This document shows positions 55,692 through 63,085 of a stretch of 64,000 bases of DNA, one piece after another. Positions within the stretch are counted from its first letter, which is position 1, and each line of letters starts with the position of its first letter. The position numbers and the translations under genes were made by a program. The notes below the pieces were generated by a model that worked only from the letters and a program-made list of their open reading frames with translations, was not told the origin of the DNA and did no database searches. The DNA lies in contig JAXHNP010000002.1 in NCBI GenBank assembly GCA_034520365.1, forward strand, positions 434,001 to 498,000, written 5' to 3'. The DNA comes from Desulfobacterales bacterium (GTDB lineage Bacteria > Desulfobacterota > Desulfobacteria > Desulfobacterales > Desulfosalsimonadaceae).

Positions 55692-57310
55692 AGCCCGCCG
55701 CCAAACAGCTTTTCCAGATAAAACTTGCGGATGGGATCCCGGTTATCAATTTCATAATCGGGATCTTCATTTTTCCGGGCGATTTCATTGCGGATATCCG
55801 AGGCCATGGTTTTTCCCAGTTCCACCCCGTACTGATCAAATGGATTAATATCCCAGACAAACGCCTCAAAAACTGTCTTTGCCTCATAAAAAGAAAGCAG
55901 CCGGCCGATACTTTCCGGCGCCAGGCTGTTTAAAAGAATGGTTGAGGAGGGGCGATTGCCGGAGAAGGCGCGCGCCGGATTGCCGTCAGCTTTGCCCACT
56001 GCAAGGGCCTGGGCCTGGGCAATCAGGTTGGCCCACAGCTCCTGATGGTTGGTAACCCCCTTGGAAGTGGCATTATAGCTGCTGTTTGCGGGATTTATGG
56101 CACCGATAAAATCTATAGGAAACGGCCGGCCCTGATGCGCCAGCTGAAAAAAGGAGTGCTGGGCATTGGTGCCCGGCTCGCCAAAAACAATCGCCCCGGC
56201 ATCCACTTCCAGGGGCTCTCCATGGACGGTCACCGCCTTGCCGTTGGACTCCATGTATAGCTGCTGGATATGCGGGGCAAGCCTTGAAAGCGGCGAAGAA
56301 TAGGGGATGATGCCCTGGGCCTCATATCCCAGAAAATTATTGTTCCAGATGCTTATCAGGGCGGCGATTAAGGGCCCGTTCTGCTGGGGCGGGGCCTCGG
56401 CCGCATGGCGGTCCATTTCCGCCGCGCCTTTTAAAAATCGCTCAAACCGGTCGTACCCCAGGTACAGGCTCAATGGCACCCCGCCCACGGCGGAGGTCAC
56501 GCTGAAGCGGCCGCCGATATAGTCGAACATATAGAATGTGGCAAGCGCCGGATTTTCCGGGTCATCCCCGGGACTTCCCTTGCTGGTGACCGTGACCAGA
56601 TGCGATTCCGGGGCAACCCCCTGAGCTCTCATGAACACTTTGGCCTGGTTTAAGTTGGCCATGGTTTCAGTGGTGGTATAGCTTTTTGATATCACAATCC
56701 AGAGCGTGGTTTCCGCGGAAATCCGGGCGGTGATCCGGCTGAAATTATCAATATCCACATTTGAGAGAAAATGTAAATGAATCCCCTGATCCGCCTGATC
56801 AGAAAGCGCGGTGGCCGCAAATTCCGTGCCCAGATAGGAGCCGCCGATGCCGATCACCACGATATCCTTAAACGGCAGACCGGTTGAACCCTTTATTTGC
56901 CCGTTATGGACCGCCTGTGTAAATTCCCGGATCTGTTCTTGCACCGCCGTCAGATCCGGTATAACGTTATGGCCGTTATCATAGACCGGGTCTTGTGAAA
57001 ACTGGCGGGCCGCGGTGTGAAGCGCCGCCCGGTCTTCGGTGACATTGACATGGGCGCCATTCATCATTTGATTGAACTTTTCGCGGATCTCCCGGCTATC
57101 GGCCAGTTCAAACAGGTAGCCCATAACCTGCTCGTCCACCCGCTGGCGGGAATAATCATAGAAAAGGCCGCCCCCTGAAACCGAACACTGCTCCAGCCGG
57201 CTTTCCTGCTCAACGAGATGCTTGAGGTGATATTCCGGCAGTTCCATTTTTTCCGCACTGGACGCGAGTTTCTCCCAAACCGGCAGGCTGGTTAACGCTT
57301 GATGGCTCAT
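55688..57310 (-). CDS. pgi: Glucose-6-phosphate isomerase
   Basis: A 540-residue enzyme interconverting glucose 6-phosphate and fructose 6-phosphate. It has the sugar-isomerase motif VIGIGGSYLGTEFAATAL, ISKSYTTTETM, and MESNGKAV followed by a GEPGTNAQHS motif with the catalytic residues near 400. A ribosome site (AAAAAGGAAAATTATAAA) precedes the ATG. It sits near glmM and the GlmU-like gene, which use its product fructose 6-phosphate indirectly. Confidence 0.94.
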   Translation of the reverse strand: MSHQALTSLPVWEKLASSAEKMELPEYHLKHLVEQESRLEQCSVSGGGLFYDYSRQRVDEQVMGYLFELADSREIREKFNQMMNGAHVNVTEDRAALHTAARQFSQDPVYDNGHNVIPDLTAVQEQIREFTQAVHNGQIKGSTGLPFKDIVVIGIGGSYLGTEFAATALSDQADQGIHLHFLSNVDIDNFSRITARISAETTLWIVISKSYTTTETMANLNQAKVFMRAQGVAPESHLVTVTSKGSPGDDPENPALATFYMFDYIGGRFSVTSAVGGVPLSLYLGYDRFERFLKGAAEMDRHAAEAPPQQNGPLIAALISIWNNNFLGYEAQGIIPYSSPLSRLAPHIQQLYMESNGKAVTVHGEPLEVDAGAIVFGEPGTNAQHSFFQLAHQGRPFPIDFIGAINPANSSYNATSKGVTNHQELWANLIAQAQALAVGKADGNPARAFSGNRPSSTILLNSLAPESIGRLLSFYEAKTVFEAFVWDINPFDQYGVELGKTMASDIRNEIARKNEDPDYEIDNRDPIRKFYLEKLFGGGL

Positions 57311-57327
57311 TTTATAATTTTCCTTTT

Positions 57328-58278
57328 TTACGTTGGCTGTCCGGGTTCATCGGCTAATGCGGCGATCAGTTCCTGGTAAACCGCATCTGCCCGCTCCAAG
57401 GCCACATGGCAGGCGCCTGCGGCCCGATGGCCGCCGCCGCCGTAACCCAGCATGATTTCCCCGATATTTTTCTGCGACGTGGGATTGATAATCGACTTTC
57501 CCACGGAAAATGTAATCTGATCCTTGTCCGTATCCCGCCGGATCAAAACCGAAATATTCGCGTCCGGAAACAGCGCATAAACAATAAATCGGTTTCCGGG
57601 ATACATTAGCGGCTGATCCCGGAAATCCAGGACCACAATATTGGAAACCATGGAGGCCCGGGCTTTTAGCTGCTCCTTATACTGCTTTTCATAGGTGAAG
57701 TAGATTTCGGTCCGCTCTTTTACGTCCGGAACCTCAAGGATTTCATTAATTTGCATTTTCAGGCAGTAATCGATAAGATCAAGCTTGAACTGTTGTTCTG
57801 AAATCCGGAACTTCCCCCAATCCTCAATACCGGTGCGCTGATCCACCAGAAAATTAAGAAGCGGCCAGCCATCAGGGTGCAGAATTTCATCCCGGGTGAA
57901 TTGGCCTGAATCCGCTTTATCCACCGCGGCCATCATTTCATCAAAAAACGCCGGAAAGGTTTTGCTGCCCCCATAATAATTATAAACCACCCGGGCGGCT
58001 GAAGGGGCATCCGGATCAATCACATGCCGGGGATCTTTCCTGTTTCTTAAGGTCTCGGACACATGATGATCAATGGCCAGATGCACGCCCGGCACATAGG
58101 GCAGATTGGTGGTGATGTCCCGCTCCGTGACGTTGATTTCATTGGCCTGCATCTGACTCGGATGATCGATTAATTGGATCTCATCCACAATATCCAGATA
58201 TTTGATCAGCACCGCGCATATCAACCCGTCCAGATCACTTCGGGTTAACAGGCGGTATTTTTTTGACGTTTGGCTCAT
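57328..58278 (-). CDS. DHH-family phosphoesterase
   Basis: About 316 residues from the ATG at 58278, which has AGGA ten bases upstream; three extra codons to 58287 are possible. The DHH motifs are TRSDLDGLICAVL, VHLAIDHHVSE and the DHHA1 motif YGGGGHRAAGA. The insert between them is long and carries the AAVDKADSGQFTRDE region, which resembles nanoRNase/exopolyphosphatase relatives. The substrate cannot be told from sequence. This is the second DHH protein in the window, but it has no CBS domains. It follows pgi by 17 bp. Confidence 0.85.
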   Translation of the reverse strand: MSQTSKKYRLLTRSDLDGLICAVLIKYLDIVDEIQLIDHPSQMQANEINVTERDITTNLPYVPGVHLAIDHHVSETLRNRKDPRHVIDPDAPSAARVVYNYYGGSKTFPAFFDEMMAAVDKADSGQFTRDEILHPDGWPLLNFLVDQRTGIEDWGKFRISEQQFKLDLIDYCLKMQINEILEVPDVKERTEIYFTYEKQYKEQLKARASMVSNIVVLDFRDQPLMYPGNRFIVYALFPDANISVLIRRDTDKDQITFSVGKSIINPTSQKNIGEIMLGYGGGGHRAAGACHVALERADAVYQELIAALADEPGQPT

Positions 58279-58450
58279 TGATAGCATCCTGTATACATAT
58301 AATAATTTATGAATAATTTGGACAATAGCAAAAAATCAGCTAAACGGCAAGGCGGAATTCGGTTAACAACCTGAAATCCTGAAGGTTTTAAAATCAGTCT
58401 TGACATCTGACCGCGGTTACTGGTTTAACCTAAAGGGTTTTGGATAGTGG

Positions 58451-58513
58451 GTATTAGGTATTAGGTATTAGGTATTAGGTATTAGGTGTTGGGTATTGGG
58501 TGTTGGGTGTTGA
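58451..58513. repeat. Nine-unit heptanucleotide tandem repeat
   Basis: Five copies of GTATTAG are followed by four variants (GTGTTGG, GTATTGG, GTGTTGG, GTGTTGA), all exactly 7 bp in phase. It lies in the 282-bp gap before the GlmU-like gene. The same unit, complementary and degenerate, recurs at 61201-61259 and 62521-62562. Confidence 0.9.
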
Positions 58514-58569
58514 TGGGATGTCTTAAAAATAAACGGTCACATGTCTGATCATCAGGTCAAGAAAGGCTT

Positions 58570-59811
58570 ATGAAAAATTTAAAATCATGCTTGCTGAGCA
58601 AGGGCGTGCAGATGCCGGTGCCGGAGTCCGTGGAACTGGGCCCGGACATTGATCCGGAACGGATCTCCGGTGATAATGTGACCATTCACGCGGGCTGCAG
58701 AATTTTCGGGCAACACACCTTTATCGGCGCCGGCGCTGAAATCGGCCTGGAAGCCCCGGCCACCATTGACAATTGCCAGGTGGGGCCGAATGTCCAATTA
58801 AAGGGCGGATTTTTCAGCCAGGCGGTTTTTCTGGGGGGCGCCGCATGCGGCTCCTGCGCCCATGTGCGGAGCGGCACCATCCTGGAAGAAGCCGCAAGCA
58901 TCGCCCACAGCGTGGGGCTTAAGCAGACCATCCTGTTTCCATATGTTACACTGGGAAGCCTGATCAATTTCTGCGACTGTCTTATGGCCGGTGGTACCGG
59001 TAAAAAAAACCACAGTGAAGTGGGCAGCGCCTATATCCATTTCAACTTCACCCCCCAGCAGGACAAAGCCACCGCATCTCTTATCGGCGAAGTGCCCGGC
59101 GGGGTGATGCTGGATAAACCGCCCATATTCTTAGGCGGGCAGGGCGGACTGGTCGGTCCCTGCCGCCTTACCTACGGCATCACCATTGCCGCGGGCACCA
59201 TCTACCGCAAAGACGAGTTAAGGCCGGACCGCCTGATTTTCGGGGGCAGTGAAAAATCCGGCAACATTTCATATAAATCCGGGGCATACCGGAACGTTAA
59301 AAGAATTTTCCTGAACAACCTCATATACATCGGCAATCTGCTGGCGCTTGGCAAATGGTATCAGACGGTGCGATCCCAATTTATATCCGACGCATTTCCC
59401 CAGCCCCTCTACGACGGCCTGACCGCCCGGCTGGATCAGGCTGTTTCTGAGCGGATCAAGCGGCTTCATTCATTTTTTGAAAAGCTGGCCGGTGCTCCGG
59501 AAAACGATACATCCATTCCGGCCCGGCAGAAACAGGCGCTTTATGAGAGGCGCACGGAAATCACTGAGGCGCTTGAAAAGAAATTGGATTTGGAGGGCTC
59601 AGACGGATCGGATGCCAATGCCGCCCGGGATCAGCTGCTTGAAGCGGTTAGATCCGGAATTTCAGCATCCGGAACCGATTATCTTTCGGTCATCAAAAAC
59701 CTTTCCGCAGATGACCGGGCCTCCGGCACCCGGTGGCTGCAGGCCAGTGTGGACGCAGTGGTCGCCGAAGCCCTTGACATCGTTCCTGAATTTAAAACAG
59801 AGAAAGGCTGA
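58570..59811 (+). CDS. GlmU-like left-handed beta-helix protein
   Basis: A 413-residue protein. Residues 30-245 show hexapeptide repeats of a left-handed beta helix (ERISGDNVTIHAGCRIFG, TFIGAGAEIG, LGGAACGSCAHVRSGTIL). Motifs such as FNFTPQQDKATASLIG and PPIFLGGQGGLVGP match GlmU-like N-acetylglucosamine-1-phosphate uridyltransferase relatives. The N-terminal nucleotidyltransferase domain of GlmU is missing. The C-terminal 160 residues are helical and unrecognised. The genes glmM, 5 bp downstream, and pgi nearby suggest a role in amino-sugar nucleotide synthesis, possibly the acetyltransferase step. This is inferred. Confidence 0.68.
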   Translation: MKNLKSCLLSKGVQMPVPESVELGPDIDPERISGDNVTIHAGCRIFGQHTFIGAGAEIGLEAPATIDNCQVGPNVQLKGGFFSQAVFLGGAACGSCAHVRSGTILEEAASIAHSVGLKQTILFPYVTLGSLINFCDCLMAGGTGKKNHSEVGSAYIHFNFTPQQDKATASLIGEVPGGVMLDKPPIFLGGQGGLVGPCRLTYGITIAAGTIYRKDELRPDRLIFGGSEKSGNISYKSGAYRNVKRIFLNNLIYIGNLLALGKWYQTVRSQFISDAFPQPLYDGLTARLDQAVSERIKRLHSFFEKLAGAPENDTSIPARQKQALYERRTEITEALEKKLDLEGSDGSDANAARDQLLEAVRSGISASGTDYLSVIKNLSADDRASGTRWLQASVDAVVAEALDIVPEFKTEKG

Positions 59812-59816
59812 TTGAT

Positions 59817-61175
59817 ATGCCGCAATTATTTGGCACAGACGGCATCCGGGGCAAAGCCAACCATTATCCCATGACCCCGGAGGTGGCGCTTAAGGCCGGC
59901 AGATCCCTGGTTAAAACATTATCGTCCAAGAAAAAAGCCAAAAACGTGCTGATTGGCAAAGACACCCGGCTTTCCGGGGATATGCTGGAATGCGCCATTG
60001 CCGCGGGCATTTGTTCCGCCGGAGCGGATGCCCATATCTGCGGGGTTTTACCAACCCCCGGCATTGCCTATCTGACGGCCTCGGAATCCATGGATGCCGG
60101 CGTGGTGATTTCCGCCTCACACAATCCCTATGCGGATAATGGCATCAAAATTTTTAATTCATCCGGCTTCAAGCTTTCCATGGAAATGGAGGCGGCTATT
60201 GACCGCATGATTCAGGATGCGGATCCGGACATGTTTATGTCATACAAGGATGCCATCGGTACGGTCCGGCCGCGCCCTATGCTTGAAAACCAATATGCTG
60301 AGTTTTTAATCCAAACCCTGTCTGGGGCCAGACCTTTATCCGGGTTTCATGTGGTGCTTGACTGCTCAAACGGGGCCACCTACCGGGTAGCGCCCCAGGT
60401 ATTTGAATCCCTTGGCGCGCGCGTGAGCACGATCTGTGCCGCACCTGACGGCAAAAACATCAACCAGGGCTGCGGCTCCCAGGATACGGCCAAATTAAAG
60501 GAAATGGTGACAGCGCAGGGGGCGGATATCGGCCTGGCATTTGACGGTGACGGGGACCGTCTGATTGCGGTTGATGAAACCGGGCGCAATGCGACCGGGG
60601 ATCAGATTCTGGCCATCTGCGCGAAATATTTAAAAGAGGGCGGCAGGCTTCCCAACAACCGGGTCGTCAGCACAGTGATGAGCAATGTCGGCTTTCACAA
60701 GGCCATGGCGGAACTTGGCATTGAGCTCATTATTACCGATGTGGGCGACCGCTACGTGTTAGAGCAGATGAAGGCGCTCGGTTCGGTAATCGGGGGCGAG
60801 GATTCCGGGCACATGATATTTCTGGAGCGCCACACCTCCGGGGATGGGATTTTAACCGGACTTCGGCTGATTCAGGTAATGCTTGAAACCGGAAAATCTT
60901 TATCCCAGCTCTCGTCGGTTATGGCCGTTTACCCCCAGGTGCTCATGAATGTGAAGATCAATGAAAAACAGGATATATACCAGATCCCGGAAATAAAAGG
61001 GGTAATTTCAGATATCGAGCAAAAACTGGGGCAGCAGGGACGGGTGCTGGTCCGATACTCGGGCACCCAGCCCTTGTGCCGGGTGATGGTCGAGGGCCCG
61101 GATGCGGAGCAGACCCATAAGTATTGCGCGGAAATTGTGGATGTGATTCAGGCGAAAATAGGGGTTGGGGAGTAG
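59817..61175 (+). CDS. glmM: Phosphoglucosamine mutase
   Basis: A 452-residue enzyme converting glucosamine 6-phosphate to glucosamine 1-phosphate for UDP-GlcNAc. It has LFGTDGIRGKAN, the phosphoserine loop ISASHNPYADNG (Ser101), the metal loop FDGDGDR and the sugar-selective GGEDSGHM. The final phosphate-binding loop is RYSGTQPLCRVMVEG. It follows the beta-helix gene by 5 bp. Confidence 0.92.
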   Translation: MPQLFGTDGIRGKANHYPMTPEVALKAGRSLVKTLSSKKKAKNVLIGKDTRLSGDMLECAIAAGICSAGADAHICGVLPTPGIAYLTASESMDAGVVISASHNPYADNGIKIFNSSGFKLSMEMEAAIDRMIQDADPDMFMSYKDAIGTVRPRPMLENQYAEFLIQTLSGARPLSGFHVVLDCSNGATYRVAPQVFESLGARVSTICAAPDGKNINQGCGSQDTAKLKEMVTAQGADIGLAFDGDGDRLIAVDETGRNATGDQILAICAKYLKEGGRLPNNRVVSTVMSNVGFHKAMAELGIELIITDVGDRYVLEQMKALGSVIGGEDSGHMIFLERHTSGDGILTGLRLIQVMLETGKSLSQLSSVMAVYPQVLMNVKINEKQDIYQIPEIKGVISDIEQKLGQQGRVLVRYSGTQPLCRVMVEGPDAEQTHKYCAEIVDVIQAKIGVGE

Positions 61176-61200
61176 GTATTGGGGTTTATGAAGGCTCTGA

Positions 61201-61259
61201 GTGTTAGGTATTGGAGTTGATGATTTAGTGCCAATCACCCAATACCCAATACCTAACAC
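61201..61259. repeat. 14-bp perfect inverted repeat of the heptamer family between glmM and the BI-1 gene
   Basis: GTGTTAGGTATTGG at 61201-61214 and its exact complement at 61246-61259, with a 31-base loop. The arms are built of the GTATTAG/GTGTTGG heptamer. It lies between convergent genes and could terminate both transcripts. Confidence 0.85.
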
Positions 61260-61271
61260 CTATAAACCTTC

Positions 61272-61985
61272 TTATTCCCTGCCGCCCATGATATAGAGCA
61301 GCATCAGGAACAGGTTGATAAAATCCAGATAAAGTGACAGGGCGCCCATTATAGCGCCTTTGCGGATTACGCCGGCTTCGAGTCCGGCCGGCTGGGTCAT
61401 GGCCATGTTCTTTAGCTTCTGGGTATCGTAGGCGGTGAGGCCCACAAACACCAGCACCCCGATATAGCTGATAATGGTGGTAAGGGCTGAGCTCTGAATA
61501 AAAAGGTTGACCAGGGACGCGATAATGATGCCGATCAGCCCCATGAACATGAAGCCGCCAAGGGATGTGAGATCCCGTTTGGTGACAAATCCGAATATGC
61601 TGCACGCGACAAATGTGCCCGCGCACACAAATAGCGTGGACACGATGGATGCCGGTGTATAGGCGATAAATATAAAGGACAGGGTCACCCCGTTAAGCAC
61701 CGAATATATTACAAACAGGGCTGTTGCCGTACTGGCTTGTATTTTCTGGACTCTGGCGCTCAGATAAAATACCATGCCCAGCTCCGCAGCAATAAGCCCG
61801 AAAAAGATCAGGGTATTGCCGAATATCAGCTGAAGCATGGCTTCGCTGCTGCTGACATAGAGGGCCATAAGAGCGGTCAATCCCAGCCCGATGCCCATCC
61901 AGTTGTAGACGCTTCGGATAAAGCTGTTGACCTGTACCTGTGCGCGGGTATCAGCGGTCGTTTGCGCTGACTGAACGTTTGCCAT
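61272..61985 (-). CDS. Bax inhibitor-1 / YccA-family membrane protein
   Basis: A 237-residue protein with about seven hydrophobic segments and the BI-1 pattern (FIRSVYNWMGIGLGLTALMALYV at the start, then VLVFVGLTAYDTQKLK with the conserved aspartates, and SLYLDFINLFLMLL near the end). In related proteins (YccA, YbhL) it is an inner-membrane channel or protease regulator. A strong AGGAGG ribosome site lies upstream. Confidence 0.92.
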   Translation of the reverse strand: MANVQSAQTTADTRAQVQVNSFIRSVYNWMGIGLGLTALMALYVSSSEAMLQLIFGNTLIFFGLIAAELGMVFYLSARVQKIQASTATALFVIYSVLNGVTLSFIFIAYTPASIVSTLFVCAGTFVACSIFGFVTKRDLTSLGGFMFMGLIGIIIASLVNLFIQSSALTTIISYIGVLVFVGLTAYDTQKLKNMAMTQPAGLEAGVIRKGAIMGALSLYLDFINLFLMLLYIMGGRE

Positions 61986-62101
61986 AGTGTGTTAACCTCC
62001 TGTGATTGTTTGTGCACCGAATAGGTTGCAGTCTTGCGTGTGAGTAACCTTTAAGAAATATATATTAACACAAAAACCATTATTTGCAAGGTTTTGACGA
62101 C

Positions 62102-62362
62102 GTGAAATCGACCCAGCTTTATCAGCACTTAAAAGAGACGGCAGAAAAATTAGATATCACGGTTTCCGAACAAAACCTGCGCGCCACGGGGATAAACGCC
62201 AGAAGCGGGCTTTGTACGGTTAAAGGCAGGCAGCTTTTCATTATGGAAAAAAACCTGCCGGTCCGCCAAAAGGTTGAAGTCCTGGCTGACTGCCTCCGCC
62301 AAATGCCGCTGGATAATATTTACCTCGTGCCGGCGGTCCGCAATTACCTTGAGCGCTCCTGA
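62102..62362 (+). CDS. Small conserved-type hypothetical protein
   Basis: About 86 residues from a GTG at 62102 with AAGG upstream; a TTG at 62084 would add six codons. It carries GLCTVKGRQLFIMEK followed by a helix and NIYLVPAVRNYLERS, a pattern I recall from small hypothetical proteins of deltaproteobacteria and Chlorobi. There is no signal peptide or catalytic motif. It is divergent from the BI-1 gene. Confidence 0.6.
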   Translation: MKSTQLYQHLKETAEKLDITVSEQNLRATGINARSGLCTVKGRQLFIMEKNLPVRQKVEVLADCLRQMPLDNIYLVPAVRNYLERS

Positions 62363-62364
62363 AA

Positions 62365-62404
62365 GGCACTGAGGTACTAAGGCACTAAGGCACTAAGGCA
62401 CTAA
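62365..62404. repeat. 8-bp tandem repeat
   Basis: Five in-phase units of GGCACTAA, the first two varying (GGCACTGA, GGTACTAA), just after the small hypothetical gene. Confidence 0.85.
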
Positions 62405-62421
62405 GGGGAAAAAGGAATAAT

Positions 62422-62509
62422 AGGTTTCAGGTTTCAGGTGTCAGGAAATATTGTGCGAGCGAGCGAGCCAAAATTTTTACAAGCCTGAACACTGTGAAAC
62501 CTGAAACCT
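62422..62509. repeat. Second copy of the GTTTCAG inverted-repeat element
   Basis: AGGTTTCAGGTTTC (62422-62435) and its perfect complement at 62496-62509. The 7-bp GTTTCAG/GTGTCAG units and the CCTGAAC segment match the element at 23811-23888, but the inner loop differs. Confidence 0.85.
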
Positions 62510-62520
62510 TTAATTTTACG

Positions 62521-62562
62521 CCTAACACCCAAAACCCAATACCTAAAACCCAATCCCCAAAG
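62521..62562. repeat. Six-unit heptamer array (complement family)
   Basis: Units CCTAACA, CCCAAAA, CCCAATA, CCTAAAA, CCCAATC and CCCAAAG follow each other in a strict 7-bp period. They are the complementary, degenerate form of the 58451 repeat. Confidence 0.75.
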
Positions 62563-62748
62563 TTACTAAGAAGGGCCCTTAACGCACACACCAACCCCCG
62601 AATTCTTTGGCTTGAATCAAAAGTTTACATAATATTTCTTATCAGACGTTATAAATTTATTGCTGGCAGGGTCAGCTACGATGCTGACCGGCTATACGAG
62701 CAAATCAATCAGATTCATAAAAATTGATGGCCACCAAAAATTAAATTT

Positions 62749-62771
62749 GTAGCGTCGGCCACCGTGCCGAC
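62749..62771. repeat. Partial copy of a MITE hairpin
   Basis: GTAGCGTCGGCCACCGTGCCGAC resembles one arm of the second hairpin inside the 40462-40620 MITE. No terminal inverted repeats or target duplication are visible here, so it is a fragment or a related hairpin element. Confidence 0.6.
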
Positions 62772-62911
62772 TTCACCACTGTGCCGTCCTCATGGTGCGA
62801 ACGGCCCATGACTGCGGTTGTTACCGCCAAGGCCAATTACCCTGTTGAATGCCGGCTTGAACTGTGCTAGTTTGAAATTTTAATGGAATGGCTTGCATTA
62901 AAAACTCGGCT

Positions 62912-62973
62912 GTCATTTCGAGCGCCAGCGAGAAACCTTAAGATTCCTCGTCGCTGTCGCTCCTCGGAATGAC
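62912..62973. repeat. REP-type dyad
   Basis: An imperfect 62-bp palindrome running from GTCATTTCGAGCG to TCGCTCCTCGGAATGAC, a form commonly seen as scattered intergenic repeats in many bacteria. Related fragments (GTCGCTCCTC, GGAATGCGTAATGAC) follow up to the xseA start. Confidence 0.7.
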
Positions 62974-63085
62974 CGCTGAGGAAGACTGTCGCTCCTCCAA
63001 TGGCAGATCGATTTTGAATTTTTCGAGCACAACATCGTCCTGCTGGCGCGGCACCTCATATGAAGAAGGGTCTTCGGAATGCGTA

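Larger units (their letters stand above)
62363..63085. other. Repeat-rich intergenic region upstream of xseA
   Basis: 723 bp with no convincing gene. It contains in order an 8-bp tandem repeat, a 14-bp inverted repeat of the GTTTCAG family, a heptamer array, an unrecognised AT-rich stretch (62570-62730), part of a MITE-like hairpin and a REP-type dyad. It looks like a site where small repeats accumulate. Confidence 0.75.

Noticed and set aside
62494-62727. 77-codon plus-strand frame
   Set aside because: Its first third is a translation of the heptamer repeat; the rest matches nothing I know. It may hold a remnant, but it is not a supportable gene.
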